Assembly (NCBI GenBank): GCA_009837395.1
Contig: VXTP01000004.1
Location: 1-64,000, forward strand
Direction of reading: 5' to 3'
Length of the DNA stretch: 64,000 nt
From: Gemmatimonadota bacterium
GTDB taxonomy: Bacteria > JAAXHH01
Both the position numbers and the translations under genes were made by a program. Shown piece by piece: positions 52,246 to 62,200 of the stretch (its first letter is position 1; the number at the start of each line of letters is the position of its first letter). The notes under the pieces were generated by a model. It had not been told where the DNA came from, made no database searches, and worked only from the letters and a program-made list of their open reading frames with translations.

Positions 52246-54309
52246 CTAAACTTCGTCCAGCAGGTTTTCCACGATGTAGTCCCTGCGCTCGGGCGTGTTC
52301 TTGCCCATGTAGAAGGTAAGGGTTTCCGGTATGCTGTGGATGGAACGGACGTTGACCTTCACGAGCCGCATGTCGGAACCGATAAACTGGCCGAATTCGC
52401 CGGGCGAGATCTCGCCCAGGCCCTTGAACCGGGTCACTTCCGCCCCACGTATGCGATCAAGGGCCGCGTTGCGCTCCTTCTCGCTGTAGCAGTAGACGGT
52501 TTCCTTCGTGTTGCGCACCCGGAAGAGCGGCGTTTCGAGGATATGGACGTGGCCCGCGAGCACCATCTCCTCGAAGTAGCTCAGGAAGAAGGTCATCAGG
52601 AGATTGCGGATGTGGTAGCCGTCGTAATCGGCGTCGGTCGCGATGATCACCTTGTTGAACCGCAGGTTCGAAATCCCTTCCTCGATGCCGAGGGCCATCA
52701 TGAGATTGTAGAGTTCCTCGTTCTTGTAAATGGCCGCCCGCGTGCGGGAGAAGACGTTCAGCGGGACGCCCTTGAGTCCGAAGATCGCCTGGGTCAGCGG
52801 GTCCCGCGCCGAGACCATCGAACCGGCGGCCGAAGGCCCCTCGGTAATGAAGATCGAGGAATCCTCCCCGAACTTCGCGTGATCGTAGTGGTACTTGCAG
52901 TCCTTGAAATTTGGGATCTTGATGGCGATGCGCCGGGCCGCCTCGCGGGCTTCCTTCTTGACAGCATTTAGTTCCTTCCGCAGACGCTCATTCTGGGAGA
53001 TCTTCTCCTGGATTTTCTGGGCGGACTCCTGGTTCTTGTGCAGGAAGTCCACTACGGCGCTGCGGATCTCGGAGACGAGCCATCCCCGGATCTCGGTATT
53101 GCCCAGCTTGTTCTTGGTCTGGGATTCGAAAATGGGCTCCTTCAGCTTGATGGCGATGGCGCCCGCTATCGACTCCCGCACGTCCACCCCGCCGTAACTC
53201 TTCTTGAAGTACTCGTTGACGCCCTTGAGGATGCCCTCGCGGAACGCGCTCTGGTGGGACCCGCCGTCCGCGGTGTACTGGCCGTTCACGAAGGAGAATA
53301 GCGTCTCGCCGTAATTCGTGGTGTGCGTGAAGGAGAACTCGATATACTGGCTCTTGTGGTACGAGGGCTCGTAGAGGACGTTCTCGCCCACCTCGGCCTT
53401 GAGGAAGTCCAGCAGACCATACTTTGAAACGAAGCGCTTCCTGTTGAAGACCAGGCGGAGGCCGCTGTTCAGGCAGGCGTAGTTCCACATGCGGCGTTCG
53501 ACGTAATCCGGCTGGAAGGCGTATTCCCCGAAGATCTCCTCGTCGGGCAGGAACTCGACATAGGTGCCGTCCGGCTCGTCCGCGGCGCCCTCCTTCTGCC
53601 CGAGGAGCTGTCCCCGCTCGTACACCGCCTCCGCGTAGCGCCCGTTCCGGTAGGCCACGACGCGGAAATCGACGGAAAGGGCGTTGACCGCCTTGGCGCC
53701 CACGCCGTTCAGTCCCACGCTGAACTGAAAGACCTCGTCGTTGTACTTGGCGCCTGTGTTGATGATCGAAGTGCACTCCACGACCTTGCCGAGGGGAATC
53801 CCGCGGCCGAAGTCGCGGACGCGGACCCGGTTGTCTTCGATGGACACGTCGACCTGCCGGCCGTGGCCCATGATGAACTCGTCCACGGCGTTGTCGATCA
53901 CTTCCTTGAGGAGGACGTAGATGCCGTCTTCGGGATCGCTCCCGTTCCCGAGCCGGCCGATATACATGCCGGTACGAAGCCGGATGTGTTCCAGCGACGA
54001 GAGGGTCTTGACCTTGCTTTCGTCGTAGACGGCGGCGTCCTTAGCGGCCGCAGTGTCCGCAGCGTCCGCAGCGGCCGAGGTGGCCGGAGATCCGTTGCCG
54101 TCGGCGGGCCGTGCGGACGAAGATCCGTTACTTTCATCCGTTCGCGCACCCTTTTCCGATTCGACCGGTTTACCGTTGGTCGCGGCTGCGCTGACGCGCG
54201 AGCCATTCCCGTTCCCGGTCCGCCCCTTCGCCCCTTCCTCCCGCGGCGTAAGCAGGTCGAGCTGGGTGTGCTGGTCCTCTCCGTTTCTCGAACCGTTCCG
54301 GGTCGCCAT
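52246..54309 (-). CDS. parE: DNA topoisomerase IV subunit B-like ATPase
   Basis: ATPase subunit of the type IIA topoisomerase, 687 aa from the ATG at 54309. The GHKL ATP site shows EVIDNAVDEF (136-145), VRDFGRGIPLG and the GLNGVGAKAVNAL lid. The TOPRIM domain has FITEGPSAAGSM, where the usual EGDSA Asp is Pro, and the DxD motif ATDADYDGYHIRNLL is intact. The N-terminal 97 residues are a Gly/Asn/Ser/Ala-rich extension before the conserved fold, absent from typical ParE. Two near-identical promoter units lie upstream. It pairs with parC. Confidence 0.93.
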   Translation of the reverse strand: MATRNGSRNGEDQHTQLDLLTPREEGAKGRTGNGNGSRVSAAATNGKPVESEKGARTDESNGSSSARPADGNGSPATSAAADAADTAAAKDAAVYDESKVKTLSSLEHIRLRTGMYIGRLGNGSDPEDGIYVLLKEVIDNAVDEFIMGHGRQVDVSIEDNRVRVRDFGRGIPLGKVVECTSIINTGAKYNDEVFQFSVGLNGVGAKAVNALSVDFRVVAYRNGRYAEAVYERGQLLGQKEGAADEPDGTYVEFLPDEEIFGEYAFQPDYVERRMWNYACLNSGLRLVFNRKRFVSKYGLLDFLKAEVGENVLYEPSYHKSQYIEFSFTHTTNYGETLFSFVNGQYTADGGSHQSAFREGILKGVNEYFKKSYGGVDVRESIAGAIAIKLKEPIFESQTKNKLGNTEIRGWLVSEIRSAVVDFLHKNQESAQKIQEKISQNERLRKELNAVKKEAREAARRIAIKIPNFKDCKYHYDHAKFGEDSSIFITEGPSAAGSMVSARDPLTQAIFGLKGVPLNVFSRTRAAIYKNEELYNLMMALGIEEGISNLRFNKVIIATDADYDGYHIRNLLMTFFLSYFEEMVLAGHVHILETPLFRVRNTKETVYCYSEKERNAALDRIRGAEVTRFKGLGEISPGEFGQFIGSDMRLVKVNVRSIHSIPETLTFYMGKNTPERRDYIVENLLDEV

Positions 54310-54401
54310 GGGTCCTTTCCCGATAGCAGATGACTGCGGCAACATGCATATCATGCCGCTTCGCCATTAGAACATGTCGTGTCAGGCCATGCAGTTAGCA
54401 C

Positions 54402-54430
54402 AATATATGGCCGTATGCCCCGCGTGTCAA
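54402..54430 (-). promoter_or_regulatory. Promoter of the parE-parC operon
   Basis: Minus-strand TTGACA (54425-54430, perfect), a 17-bp spacer and TATATT (54402-54407, five of six). The leader is about 85 nt. Confidence 0.85.
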
Positions 54431-54473
54431 CATACGCGCTATGGCCGTATGCCGCGCGTGACAATATACGCTA
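54406..54473. repeat. 34-bp direct tandem repeat containing the parE promoter and a decayed copy
   Basis: Copies at 54406-54439 and 54440-54473 share TATGGCCGTATGCC and CGCGTG-CAA-ATACGC. The upstream copy (relative to parE) carries TTGTCA, a 17-bp spacer and TAGCGC, so its -10 box is lost. Another TTGACA sits at 54490-54495. The rest of the gap 54496-54591 shows nothing clear. Confidence 0.85.
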
Positions 54474-54591
54474 CGTCTGTTTGGTAATTTGTCAAGGAAA
54501 ACCATGCCCGCGCGGGTACCATTGCGGGTGCCGGTCTGTGATTGGACCGGGGCGCGCAGGCCGGACGCCCCGGGACCCGCCTCCGGACGCC

Positions 54592-55749
54592 CTAGGACCC
54601 GGCGCCGTCCGACTTGAGGATGTTCCTCGAAATGACGATCTTCTGGGCTTCGGAGGTGCCTTCGTAGAGGGTGGTGATCCGCGCGTCGCGGTAGAAGCGT
54701 TCCACGTCGAAGTCGCGGATGTACCCGTAGCCGCCGTGGATCTGAATGGCCTCGTTCGTGATCCGTATCGAGGCCTCGGACGCGTACAGCTTGGCCATGG
54801 ACGACGCCGTGATGTAGTCCTGCCCGGCGTCCTTGAGCCACGCGGCCCGGTAGGTCAGAAGGCGGGCCGCCTCGAGTTCGGTCGCCATTTCCGCCAGCTT
54901 GAAGGCGATCGCCTGGAACTCGGCGATGGGCTTGCCGAACTGGGTCCGTTCCTTCGCGTACCGTACGGAAGCGTCGTAGGCCCCCTGCGCGATGCCCAGG
55001 GCCTGGGCCGCGATGCCGATGCGGCCGCCGTTCAGTATGGACAGCGCAATGTTCAGCCCCCGGCCTTCCTCGCCCAACAGATTAGTCTGCGGCACGCGGC
55101 AATCCTCGAACAGAAGCTCGCTGGTATCCGAGCCCCGGATGCCAAGTTTCTGCTCCTGTCGGCCGACGGTGAAACCGGGGGTTCCCTTCTCCACGAGGAC
55201 CATGCTGAGGCCGCGATGGCCCGTGCCGGGTTCGGTAGTCACCAGCACGAGGAGGTAGTCGGCGAAACCGCCGTTGGTCACGAAGTGCTTCTTGCCGTTG
55301 ATGACGTATTCCGTGCCGTCCTTCAGCGCCGACGTGACCGTCGAACCGACGTCCGTCCCGGCGCCGGGTTCGGTCAGCGCGAGGCAGGCCTGCGCTTCGC
55401 CTCGGCCCAGGGGCGGCAGAAAGGCCGTCTTCTGATCTTCCGTCCCGAAGGCGAAGACGCCGTCGGCGAAAAGGGAGTTGTTCACCGAGACGCAAACCCC
55501 GGTCGACGCGCATACCCGCGAGAACTCCTCCACGGCCAGCACGTAACTGAGCGTATCCAGGCCCGCGCCGCCGTACGCCTCGGGAACCATCATGGCCATG
55601 AAACCCATCTCGCCGAGTTCCCGGATCGTATCGTAGTGTACGGCTTCGCGCTCGTCGATTTCCCGGGCGTGGGGCTTCAGTTTCTCCTCGGCGATCCGGC
55701 GGGCGGTGTCCCGCATCATGGCCTGGTCGCCGCTCAAGGCGAATTCCAT
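54592..55749 (-). CDS. Acyl-CoA dehydrogenase (short/branched-chain type)
   Basis: FAD enzyme that introduces a trans-2 double bond into acyl-CoA and passes electrons to ETF, 385 aa. The N-terminal helix domain is followed by ALTEPGAGTDVGS (FAD/substrate site), the KHFVTNGGFADYLLV stretch, the Arg of ERTQFGKPIAEFQ and IHGGYGYIRDF. The catalytic base is the Glu near residue 363 in LYEGTSEAQ, the position used by short-chain and glutaryl-CoA-type enzymes. It is the last gene of a three-gene run, 13 bp after the M20 peptidase. No ETF or other beta-oxidation genes are present. Confidence 0.94.
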   Translation of the reverse strand: MEFALSGDQAMMRDTARRIAEEKLKPHAREIDEREAVHYDTIRELGEMGFMAMMVPEAYGGAGLDTLSYVLAVEEFSRVCASTGVCVSVNNSLFADGVFAFGTEDQKTAFLPPLGRGEAQACLALTEPGAGTDVGSTVTSALKDGTEYVINGKKHFVTNGGFADYLLVLVTTEPGTGHRGLSMVLVEKGTPGFTVGRQEQKLGIRGSDTSELLFEDCRVPQTNLLGEEGRGLNIALSILNGGRIGIAAQALGIAQGAYDASVRYAKERTQFGKPIAEFQAIAFKLAEMATELEAARLLTYRAAWLKDAGQDYITASSMAKLYASEASIRITNEAIQIHGGYGYIRDFDVERFYRDARITTLYEGTSEAQKIVISRNILKSDGAGS

Positions 55750-55762
55750 CGGTTCCCCCTCT

Positions 55763-57037
55763 TCAGTTCACGCCGAGCAACCGGGCCGCGGTGACCGCCA
55801 TGACCTCGCAGCTCCGGACGATATGTTCGATCTCACAGTACTCATCGGGCTGGTGGGCAAGATTGAGCAGTCCGGGGCCATAGGCGATGCACTGCTTCAC
55901 CCGTCCCGTGTTGTGGACGTGCTTGTGGTCGTAGGTGCCGGGACTGGCCACGTGTTCCGCGGGAACGCCGGTCAGATCCTCGATCGTGCGGGCGGCCGTA
56001 CCGACCAGCTCGGTGTCCGGGTCGGTCTCGACCGGGTGAACGACCATCAGGTCGGTGAGCTCAGCTTTGAAGTCCCGGTCTTCCGCGGTCAGATTGGCGA
56101 TCAGCGTCTCGATTTCTTTTTTTACGTCGTCGAAGGGTTCCTCTATCAGAAAACGCCGGTCGAAGATGGCGGAGCACCGGTCGGCCACGCAGGGCGAACC
56201 CACGTTTCCGTCCGTCTGTCCGCCGGTTATGCCGTTCACGTTGATCGTGGCCCGGCGCGCTTCCGGCGGGTCCACGGGCATGTCCGTTATCCGGGCGCGA
56301 AGGGCCTGCACAAGGTCCGACGAGACCCGGCTCAGGAACCGCTCCATCTGGCTGATGGCGCTGACGCCCAGAAAGGGCATGCTGCCGTGGGCGGTCCTGC
56401 CGATGGTTTCCACCCGGAACCAGTAGACTCCGCGGTGTCCCAGGCAGATGCGTCCCGGTCCGAAGGGTTCCGGGATAATCACGTACGAGGTCCGTTCGGG
56501 GGAAATCAGGCCTTCGCGGGCAAGGTAGTCCATGCCGGCGAACCCGCCGGTCTCCTCGTCGACCGTCGCGCTGAATTCGAGACTGCCGCGCAACGAGACG
56601 CCCGCCTCCCGCAACGCAGCCGCCGCGAAGAGCGCCGCGGCGATACCGCCCTTCATGTCACACGCGCCGCGGCCGTATATCCTGCCGTCCTTCACTTCCC
56701 CGCCGAAGGGATCGACCGTCCAGTGCTCGCCCGGCGGAACCACGTCGGTGTGGCCATTGAAATGCAGCGTGGGCATGGGCGACCGACCGGGAAGCCGGCC
56801 CACCACGTTGACCCGGGGGTATTCTTCGGAATGGTCCGGATGACCGGTGGCGGTCACGTACCGGGTCTCGAATCCCAGCGCGCTCAACCGGTCGCCCACG
56901 AGGCAGGCGCAGTCCAGGTATCCTTCACCCGGCGGATTCACGGAGGGTATTTGGATCAACTCCCGCAAAAACCCGATCATGTCGTCGCGGAGGACGCGTA
57001 CCTGTTCCACGATGCGCTGTTCGAGCGGGGTTATCAT
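55763..57037 (-). CDS. M20 family peptidase (ArgE/DapE-like)
   Basis: Di-zinc deacylase or desuccinylase, 424 aa. Metal motifs are LHFNGHTDVVPPG, GRGACDMKGG and SATVDEETGG. The insert domain lies between about 190 and 310 (INVNGITGGQTDGNVG). Acetylornithine deacetylase and succinyl-diaminopimelate desuccinylase share this fold, so the substrate is open. It shows only the basic family motifs in common with the M20 gene at 4238-5551. It sits between the aldolase-like gene (87 bp) and acyl-CoA dehydrogenase (13 bp). Confidence 0.9.
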   Translation of the reverse strand: MITPLEQRIVEQVRVLRDDMIGFLRELIQIPSVNPPGEGYLDCACLVGDRLSALGFETRYVTATGHPDHSEEYPRVNVVGRLPGRSPMPTLHFNGHTDVVPPGEHWTVDPFGGEVKDGRIYGRGACDMKGGIAAALFAAAALREAGVSLRGSLEFSATVDEETGGFAGMDYLAREGLISPERTSYVIIPEPFGPGRICLGHRGVYWFRVETIGRTAHGSMPFLGVSAISQMERFLSRVSSDLVQALRARITDMPVDPPEARRATINVNGITGGQTDGNVGSPCVADRCSAIFDRRFLIEEPFDDVKKEIETLIANLTAEDRDFKAELTDLMVVHPVETDPDTELVGTAARTIEDLTGVPAEHVASPGTYDHKHVHNTGRVKQCIAYGPGLLNLAHQPDEYCEIEHIVRSCEVMAVTAARLLGVN

Positions 57038-57124
57038 GGGCTTGCAGGGGAGGCCGGCGCCACGGCGCCGGTGGGTGGCAAAGGGCTGATCGGGACCTTG
57101 CCCTGCCGGGTTCCGGGCGCCGGG

Positions 57125-58132
57125 TCAGCCGGCGTCCTCCATCTCGTCGTAGAATCTGGCCATGCTGCCCCGTTCCTTAGCCGCGTTGAACCGCATGCCC
57201 GACCGGGGATGCTGGTTCATCAGGCCCGTGATCATGTAGGGAATGTCGAACCCCCACATCAGTTCGGCCCGCATCGGCTCGACGTGGTACTGGATGCAGT
57301 CCAGCAGCGGACGCAGGCGGAACTTCGGGTTGTGCAGGAATCCGACGATCAGTTCCATGGGGCAGTTTCCGGCGCCGCGGCCGAGACCGGCGAGGCTGGC
57401 GTCCAGGTAGTTCGCCCCGCGGATCAGCGCCTGTATCGTGTTGGCAAAGGCCAGTTGCTGGTTGTTGTGGGCGTGGATGCCCACCTCTTTGTCGGTGGAC
57501 TGCAGGGTGTTCAGGAACTTGTCCACGAGCGCTTCGATCTGTTCGCTGTACAGCGCGCCGAAGCTGTCCACCACGTAGATGGCGTCCACCGGCGATTCGA
57601 CGAGCATGGAGAGCGCTTCGTCCATTTCGCTTTCCGGAACCGTCGATGCCGCCATGAGGTTCAACGTGGTCTCGTAGCCCTTCTCGTGGGCGTCCTGGAT
57701 CATGTCCAGCGCAAGGGGAATCTGGTGGATGTAGGTGGCGATCCGGATCATGTCCAGCACGCTGTCCGCGGCCGGCAGGATATCGGTCTGGTAGTCCGAC
57801 TTCTCCGCGTCGGCCATCGCCGCCAGCTTGACGGCGGAATCGTTATCGCCCACGACGCCGCGGATGTCCTCTTCGGCACAGAACTTCCAGGGTCCGTGTT
57901 CATCGGGGGAGAAGATCTGCCGCGAGTTGATGTACCCGATTTCCATGTAGTCGATCCCGCCGGTGACGCAGGCCTGGTAGACCGCCTTGACGGTATCCAC
58001 GTCGAAACGGTGGTCGTTCATCAGGCCGCCGTCCCGTATGGTACAGTCGATGAGCTTGATCTCCGGCCGGTAGGTCAGCCACTTACGCGTGGGTGCTTCG
58101 TTGAGTGCCGATTGGTCCATGATCCTGTTCAC
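57125..58132 (-). CDS. HMGL-like (DRE-TIM) aldolase/synthase family protein
   Basis: TIM-barrel enzyme of the DRE-TIM metallolyase group, 335 aa. The signature IDCTIRDGG (near 27-35) gives the catalytic Arg-Asp, EIGYINSRQI follows strand 2, and GIHAHNNQQLA holds the metal-binding His-x-His. ASLAGLGRGAGNCPMEL is the glycine-rich loop. Homologues include 4-hydroxy-2-oxovalerate aldolase and HMG-CoA lyase; which reaction it catalyses is unclear. An alternative ATG at 58120 is possible. It is the first gene of a run with the M20 peptidase and acyl-CoA dehydrogenase. Confidence 0.85.
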   Translation of the reverse strand: MNRIMDQSALNEAPTRKWLTYRPEIKLIDCTIRDGGLMNDHRFDVDTVKAVYQACVTGGIDYMEIGYINSRQIFSPDEHGPWKFCAEEDIRGVVGDNDSAVKLAAMADAEKSDYQTDILPAADSVLDMIRIATYIHQIPLALDMIQDAHEKGYETTLNLMAASTVPESEMDEALSMLVESPVDAIYVVDSFGALYSEQIEALVDKFLNTLQSTDKEVGIHAHNNQQLAFANTIQALIRGANYLDASLAGLGRGAGNCPMELIVGFLHNPKFRLRPLLDCIQYHVEPMRAELMWGFDIPYMITGLMNQHPRSGMRFNAAKERGSMARFYDEMEDAG

Positions 58133-58206
58133 TTCACTCCTGTTTACCGGTGAATCCGCCTGGCATGCCTTGACGGCCTGAAATAACGGGGGCCGTTCCG
58201 CGACAG

Positions 58207-58235
58207 AACATATACGACACCCGGACGCGGGACAA
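58207..58235 (-). promoter_or_regulatory. Candidate promoter of the aldolase-like gene
   Basis: Minus-strand TTGTCC (58230-58235), a 17-bp spacer and TATGTT (58207-58212), each four of six. Confidence 0.45.
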
Positions 58236-58298
58236 GGTATTTCAAGCGGAGCACGTAAGTCGCCTGTGCGGCGGTTCGACGTGCCCGCCTAATTGCCC

Positions 58299-58326
58299 TT
58301 GACTAATCCGCCTTCCCGCTTATCAT
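58299..58326 (+). promoter_or_regulatory. Promoter of the methionine aminopeptidase gene
   Basis: TTGACT (58299-58304, five of six), a 16-bp spacer and TATCAT (58321-58326, five of six). The leader is about 85 nt. Confidence 0.75.
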
Positions 58327-58417
58327 GCAAAGGGCGTTTCGGGCCGCGCCGGCAGGCGCACAGCCGGACGCGCAGGACATTTGACGATGGCGTTCCGTAT
58401 TTCGCGGGGCAAGGGTT

Positions 58418-59218
58418 ATGGGAATCATTCTCAAGACCGAAAAGCAGATCGAGACCATCCGCCGCAGCGGCCAGGCCGCGACCGCGACGCTGCAGCGCAT
58501 GGGTGAAGCCGTCAGGCCGGGCATCGCGACCTCCGAACTGGACCGGATCGCCCGCAAGATGATCCGGGATTTCGGAGGCACCTCCTCTTTCCTCGGATAC
58601 CGGCCCAGCTACCATCCGCCCTTTCCCGCAACCATCTGCGCGTCCATCAACGACGAGATTGTGCACGGCATCCCCAGTCCGCGGCGCAAAGTCGAGGAGG
58701 GGGACATCCTCAGTCTGGATTTCGCCATGATCATCGACGGGTATCACGGCGATACAGCCTTCACCTTTCCCGTCGGCCGCGTTTCACTGGAGACGCAGCG
58801 GCTGCTGGACGTCACGCGGGCATCGGTATTCAAGGGGATCGAGGAAGCGAAGCCGGGAAACCGCATCGGCGATATCGGACACGCGGTGCAGCATTACGCG
58901 GAATCTCACGGATACTCGGTGGTGCGGGACCTGTGCGGCCACGGGATCGGCCGCAGTCTCTGGGAGGAACCGCAGGTCCCCAATCACGGCAGGCCGCAAC
59001 GTGGCATCCGGCTCAAACCGGGCATGGTCATCGCCATCGAACCCATGGTGTGCGCAGGCGCGCACCGGATCCGGATCCTCGACGACGAATGGACGACCTC
59101 CACCGCCGACGGACGGCTGTCCGCCCATTACGAGCACACGGTAGCGATCCTGTCCGACGGTCCCGAGATCCTGACGGAAAACACCGATCTCTGGGGTTCG
59201 AACGGCGTGCCGGGATGA
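58418..59218 (+). CDS. map: Methionine aminopeptidase, type I
   Basis: Removes the starter methionine from nascent proteins, 266 aa, the usual size of the short bacterial type. Metal ligands are Asp in LSLDFAMI, Asp in HGDTAF, His in LCGHGIG, Glu in AIEPMV and Glu in AHYEHTVAI, the full set of five. It is expressed from its own promoter and is monocistronic, converging on the GNAT fusion gene. In many bacteria map sits in the secY-adk ribosomal cluster; here it does not, so this may be a second copy. Confidence 0.96.
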   Translation: MGIILKTEKQIETIRRSGQAATATLQRMGEAVRPGIATSELDRIARKMIRDFGGTSSFLGYRPSYHPPFPATICASINDEIVHGIPSPRRKVEEGDILSLDFAMIIDGYHGDTAFTFPVGRVSLETQRLLDVTRASVFKGIEEAKPGNRIGDIGHAVQHYAESHGYSVVRDLCGHGIGRSLWEEPQVPNHGRPQRGIRLKPGMVIAIEPMVCAGAHRIRILDDEWTTSTADGRLSAHYEHTVAILSDGPEILTENTDLWGSNGVPG

Positions 59219-59282
59219 CGTGGTCCGCTGGCCTGTCCACTCCGCCTGGTCCTTCTAACCGGACGTCCCGACTGAACAGGAA

Positions 59283-62200
59283 TCACCGCAGGTCTTTCAA
59301 CACCGCGTAACGCCGCGCTTCTTCTCTCGATCCGGCCAGGACCAGGTAAGCGGTTTCCTCGCTGACCCCGCGGGCAGCCACCTCGTGACCCCGCATGAGC
59401 TTCAGGTGACCCCCGGCGTCGCCCCAACTGTCCATCCGGACTCCGCTCCCAGGCGAAACGAGCACGAAGGTACGCCCCGTGCGCGGGTTGGCGGCGGCGG
59501 CCCAGTGTCCGCCATCCTCTTCGACATACCACGGGCGACGCTTCCGTTCGCCGTCCGCCGAGAACAGGACGGTGTCGTCCATCTCGCCGTCGGGCTTCAG
59601 GAACAGATGCCATCCGCCCCTTAAGCGCCGGTGCGCGTCGCTCTCGTTCAGCAGCCTCCAGACCAGTTTGATTACCGTTCCGCCCCCCACGGTCAGGGTA
59701 TCGAGTTCCAGGGTCAGGCCGCGGGAAGCCTCTTTGGACAACGCCGCCCGTTGTCGCACGCCCGTCCACTCAAGGCCACGGGCGCGATAGGAGACGGGCT
59801 CCGCGGCGAACGTCTCGTCCTCGAGGGACTCCGTCCAGGACAGGCGGTCCAAAACGATCTCGGGTTGCAGTCCACCATACCAGGGGTAGCTCCAGCCGAA
59901 GGCCCCGGGTTCGGGAAAGGCGGAAGCCAGGTGGTTGCATTCGCCGCCGGCATCCCGGATGGCGCACACGGATCCGAGGAAGGTGGGGGCGACGTCGATT
60001 TCGAGCCGCTGGTTACGAATGGTATACACCCTGTGGCCCCCGGATTCGACGTGACCCCCGGATTCGACCTCGTCGATTTCCACGGCCGATCCGTCCGTCA
60101 GCCGGACGAGGGGCAGTTCGACCTCCGCGCCACGCTCCCCGCTGTCCAGCACCATGCGGCCGGTGTAGACGCCGGGCGGCCGGGACGTGGAAAGCCGCAC
60201 CGAACCCACGAAGGGTTGCCGCCAGTCGATCTCGGAGAATGAGACCCATGGCGGGTCGCAGCTCCACCCGTCCGGCGTGACGAAGGAAACAGTCCCGCTG
60301 GCCTTCCGGGATTTCCACTGCGCAATCCGGAAACGGAGGTCGGTCTCGTCCCCGCTTACCACGGCGACGGGAGGATCGGTCGATACCTCGAATGTATCCA
60401 GGATCCGCAGGGCGGGTTCGCTTTCTCCGACCGGTTCCCCCCGGACACGTCGCCACAGCCGGCGCACACCTTGCCAGCCACCGTCCCCGACGCGCAGTCT
60501 CAGGACGCCGAAGGAGACGCGGGACTGGGGCGCACAGGTCGTCTCCACGCTCACCGACTGGAATTCAAAACCGTTCCATTCGACCTCGTCCAGGCCGTCG
60601 GGCCACAGGACCCCTATCGTTCCATGGGGCATTTCGAAGGCGCCCCACGTCTCCGCGTAGCGGTCGCCCATCTTGAAATCGTGGTCGTCCGGCACGGACC
60701 TCTCGCTGCAACGGGCCTTGAGGATCCCTTCCCGCAGCGGCAGCGCCAGCGTCGTCTGGTCCGGCCCCCCGTTCGTGACGAACTGGTAGAGGTGGCTGGT
60801 GCGGGGGTCGAAACCGGTGTTCTCCAGCGTGTGCTCCACGGTGATGACCGGCCCGGCGTTCAACCGGAAGATCCGGCTGAAGACGAGGCCGGGGGACTTC
60901 CGGGGCTCATAGGTCGCCGTAAGGACCACGCCGTTCCCGTCCCCTTCGGCTTTCAGCTTGAATTCCGACTCGCTGTATTCGCTGGGCCACTTCGGCGGGA
61001 TGGGACGGCCGCCTTCCGTTCCCAGGTACCTCCCGGTGGACCGGTCGCTGATCTTCAGCTGGCCGCCCTCGGCCTCCAGGGTCGCCCGGAAGATCTCGTT
61101 CTCGAACCGAATCGCGCCGTCCTGGTGGTACAACAGCCCGCCCGGCGCCAGAGTGAAGACGGCGTGTTTCGCATCCGCCAGGTCCACCGGCTTGTCTTCC
61201 CTTTCCAGGCGTCCCGACAGGGTCAGTCCGAATACGCCCGGGCGGTCCGCTTCCAGGACGGATTCGAATCCTGCGTATCCCCGGGCAGGCACCACGACGG
61301 ATCGTGCGCTCCGGTCCACCGAGAGGCCCTCCGATGCCGTGATGCGGACCTGCGCTTTCACGTCATCGGCCAACTGACTGTGCAGGGTTACGCGCACCGG
61401 CCGTGGTGCGCCGGGCGCAAGGGTGATCTCCCCGGGATCGATGGAAAAGGACATCTCGACCCGCGGCCGGATACCGGTGGCGAGGTCGATGGATAGATCG
61501 TCCCAACGTATGCTGGTGCGCACCCTCGGCGCGGTCTTCTTCACGTCCACGGATTTGGCTTTGGCCGACACGCTCACCGGCGCTTCCAGGGAAACCGTCT
61601 CGCCGGGTCCCAACGTCTTCCGGCAGTGGTAGTCGATGGACAAATCGCCCGTCTCTTTCGCCGTCAACGCGACGGTGGCCGGAACGTCCTTCCGGTTCTC
61701 CAGTTTCCACCGAAGGACCGTCTGCCCGCCCCTTACCGGCTCGATGTCGTCCACCGTAGCCCATGCGGACAACTCCGCCGTCTCCACCGCGGTCACGTGC
61801 CGGGCTTCGCGGTCCACCCGGACCGTCAATTCCTCCCGGTTCCCGGCGGACCCGGCTTCATCCGCGCCAGTCCCGGTGCTACCGAAGGCCGGCGTCTCCC
61901 CGGCCCTAAACCGGTAGGTAAAAACCCGCAGTCCTTCCCAGGTTTCGTCGTCCGGTTGCTGGTCGATCCGCCGCTCCAGCGACTCGTACCAGTCGTGCCG
62001 GTCGAAGAAGTACCGCGTACAGGGCATCTCGAGGATGGCGGGCATGTAGTTGCGCATGATCGGCCAGCCACCGGCGTCCCAGAAGAAGCCCGTCCGCTTG
62101 TAGGGCGCCATAGCCTTCACGTTCCCCGACCAGGTATCGAGATCGAGGTGGTAATACTTGTCCTCGATGGCCTTCTCCACCGAGCGAACGAGCAACCGCC

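Noticed and set aside
54310-54354. Upstream ATG of parE at 54354.
   Set aside because: It adds 15 residues unlike the family, and the ATG at 54309 begins a reading with a usable ribosome site; this cannot be settled from sequence alone.
61250-61280. Sequence GGATTCGAATCC resembling a tRNA T arm.
   Set aside because: There is no acceptor or anticodon stem around it, and it lies inside the GNAT fusion gene.
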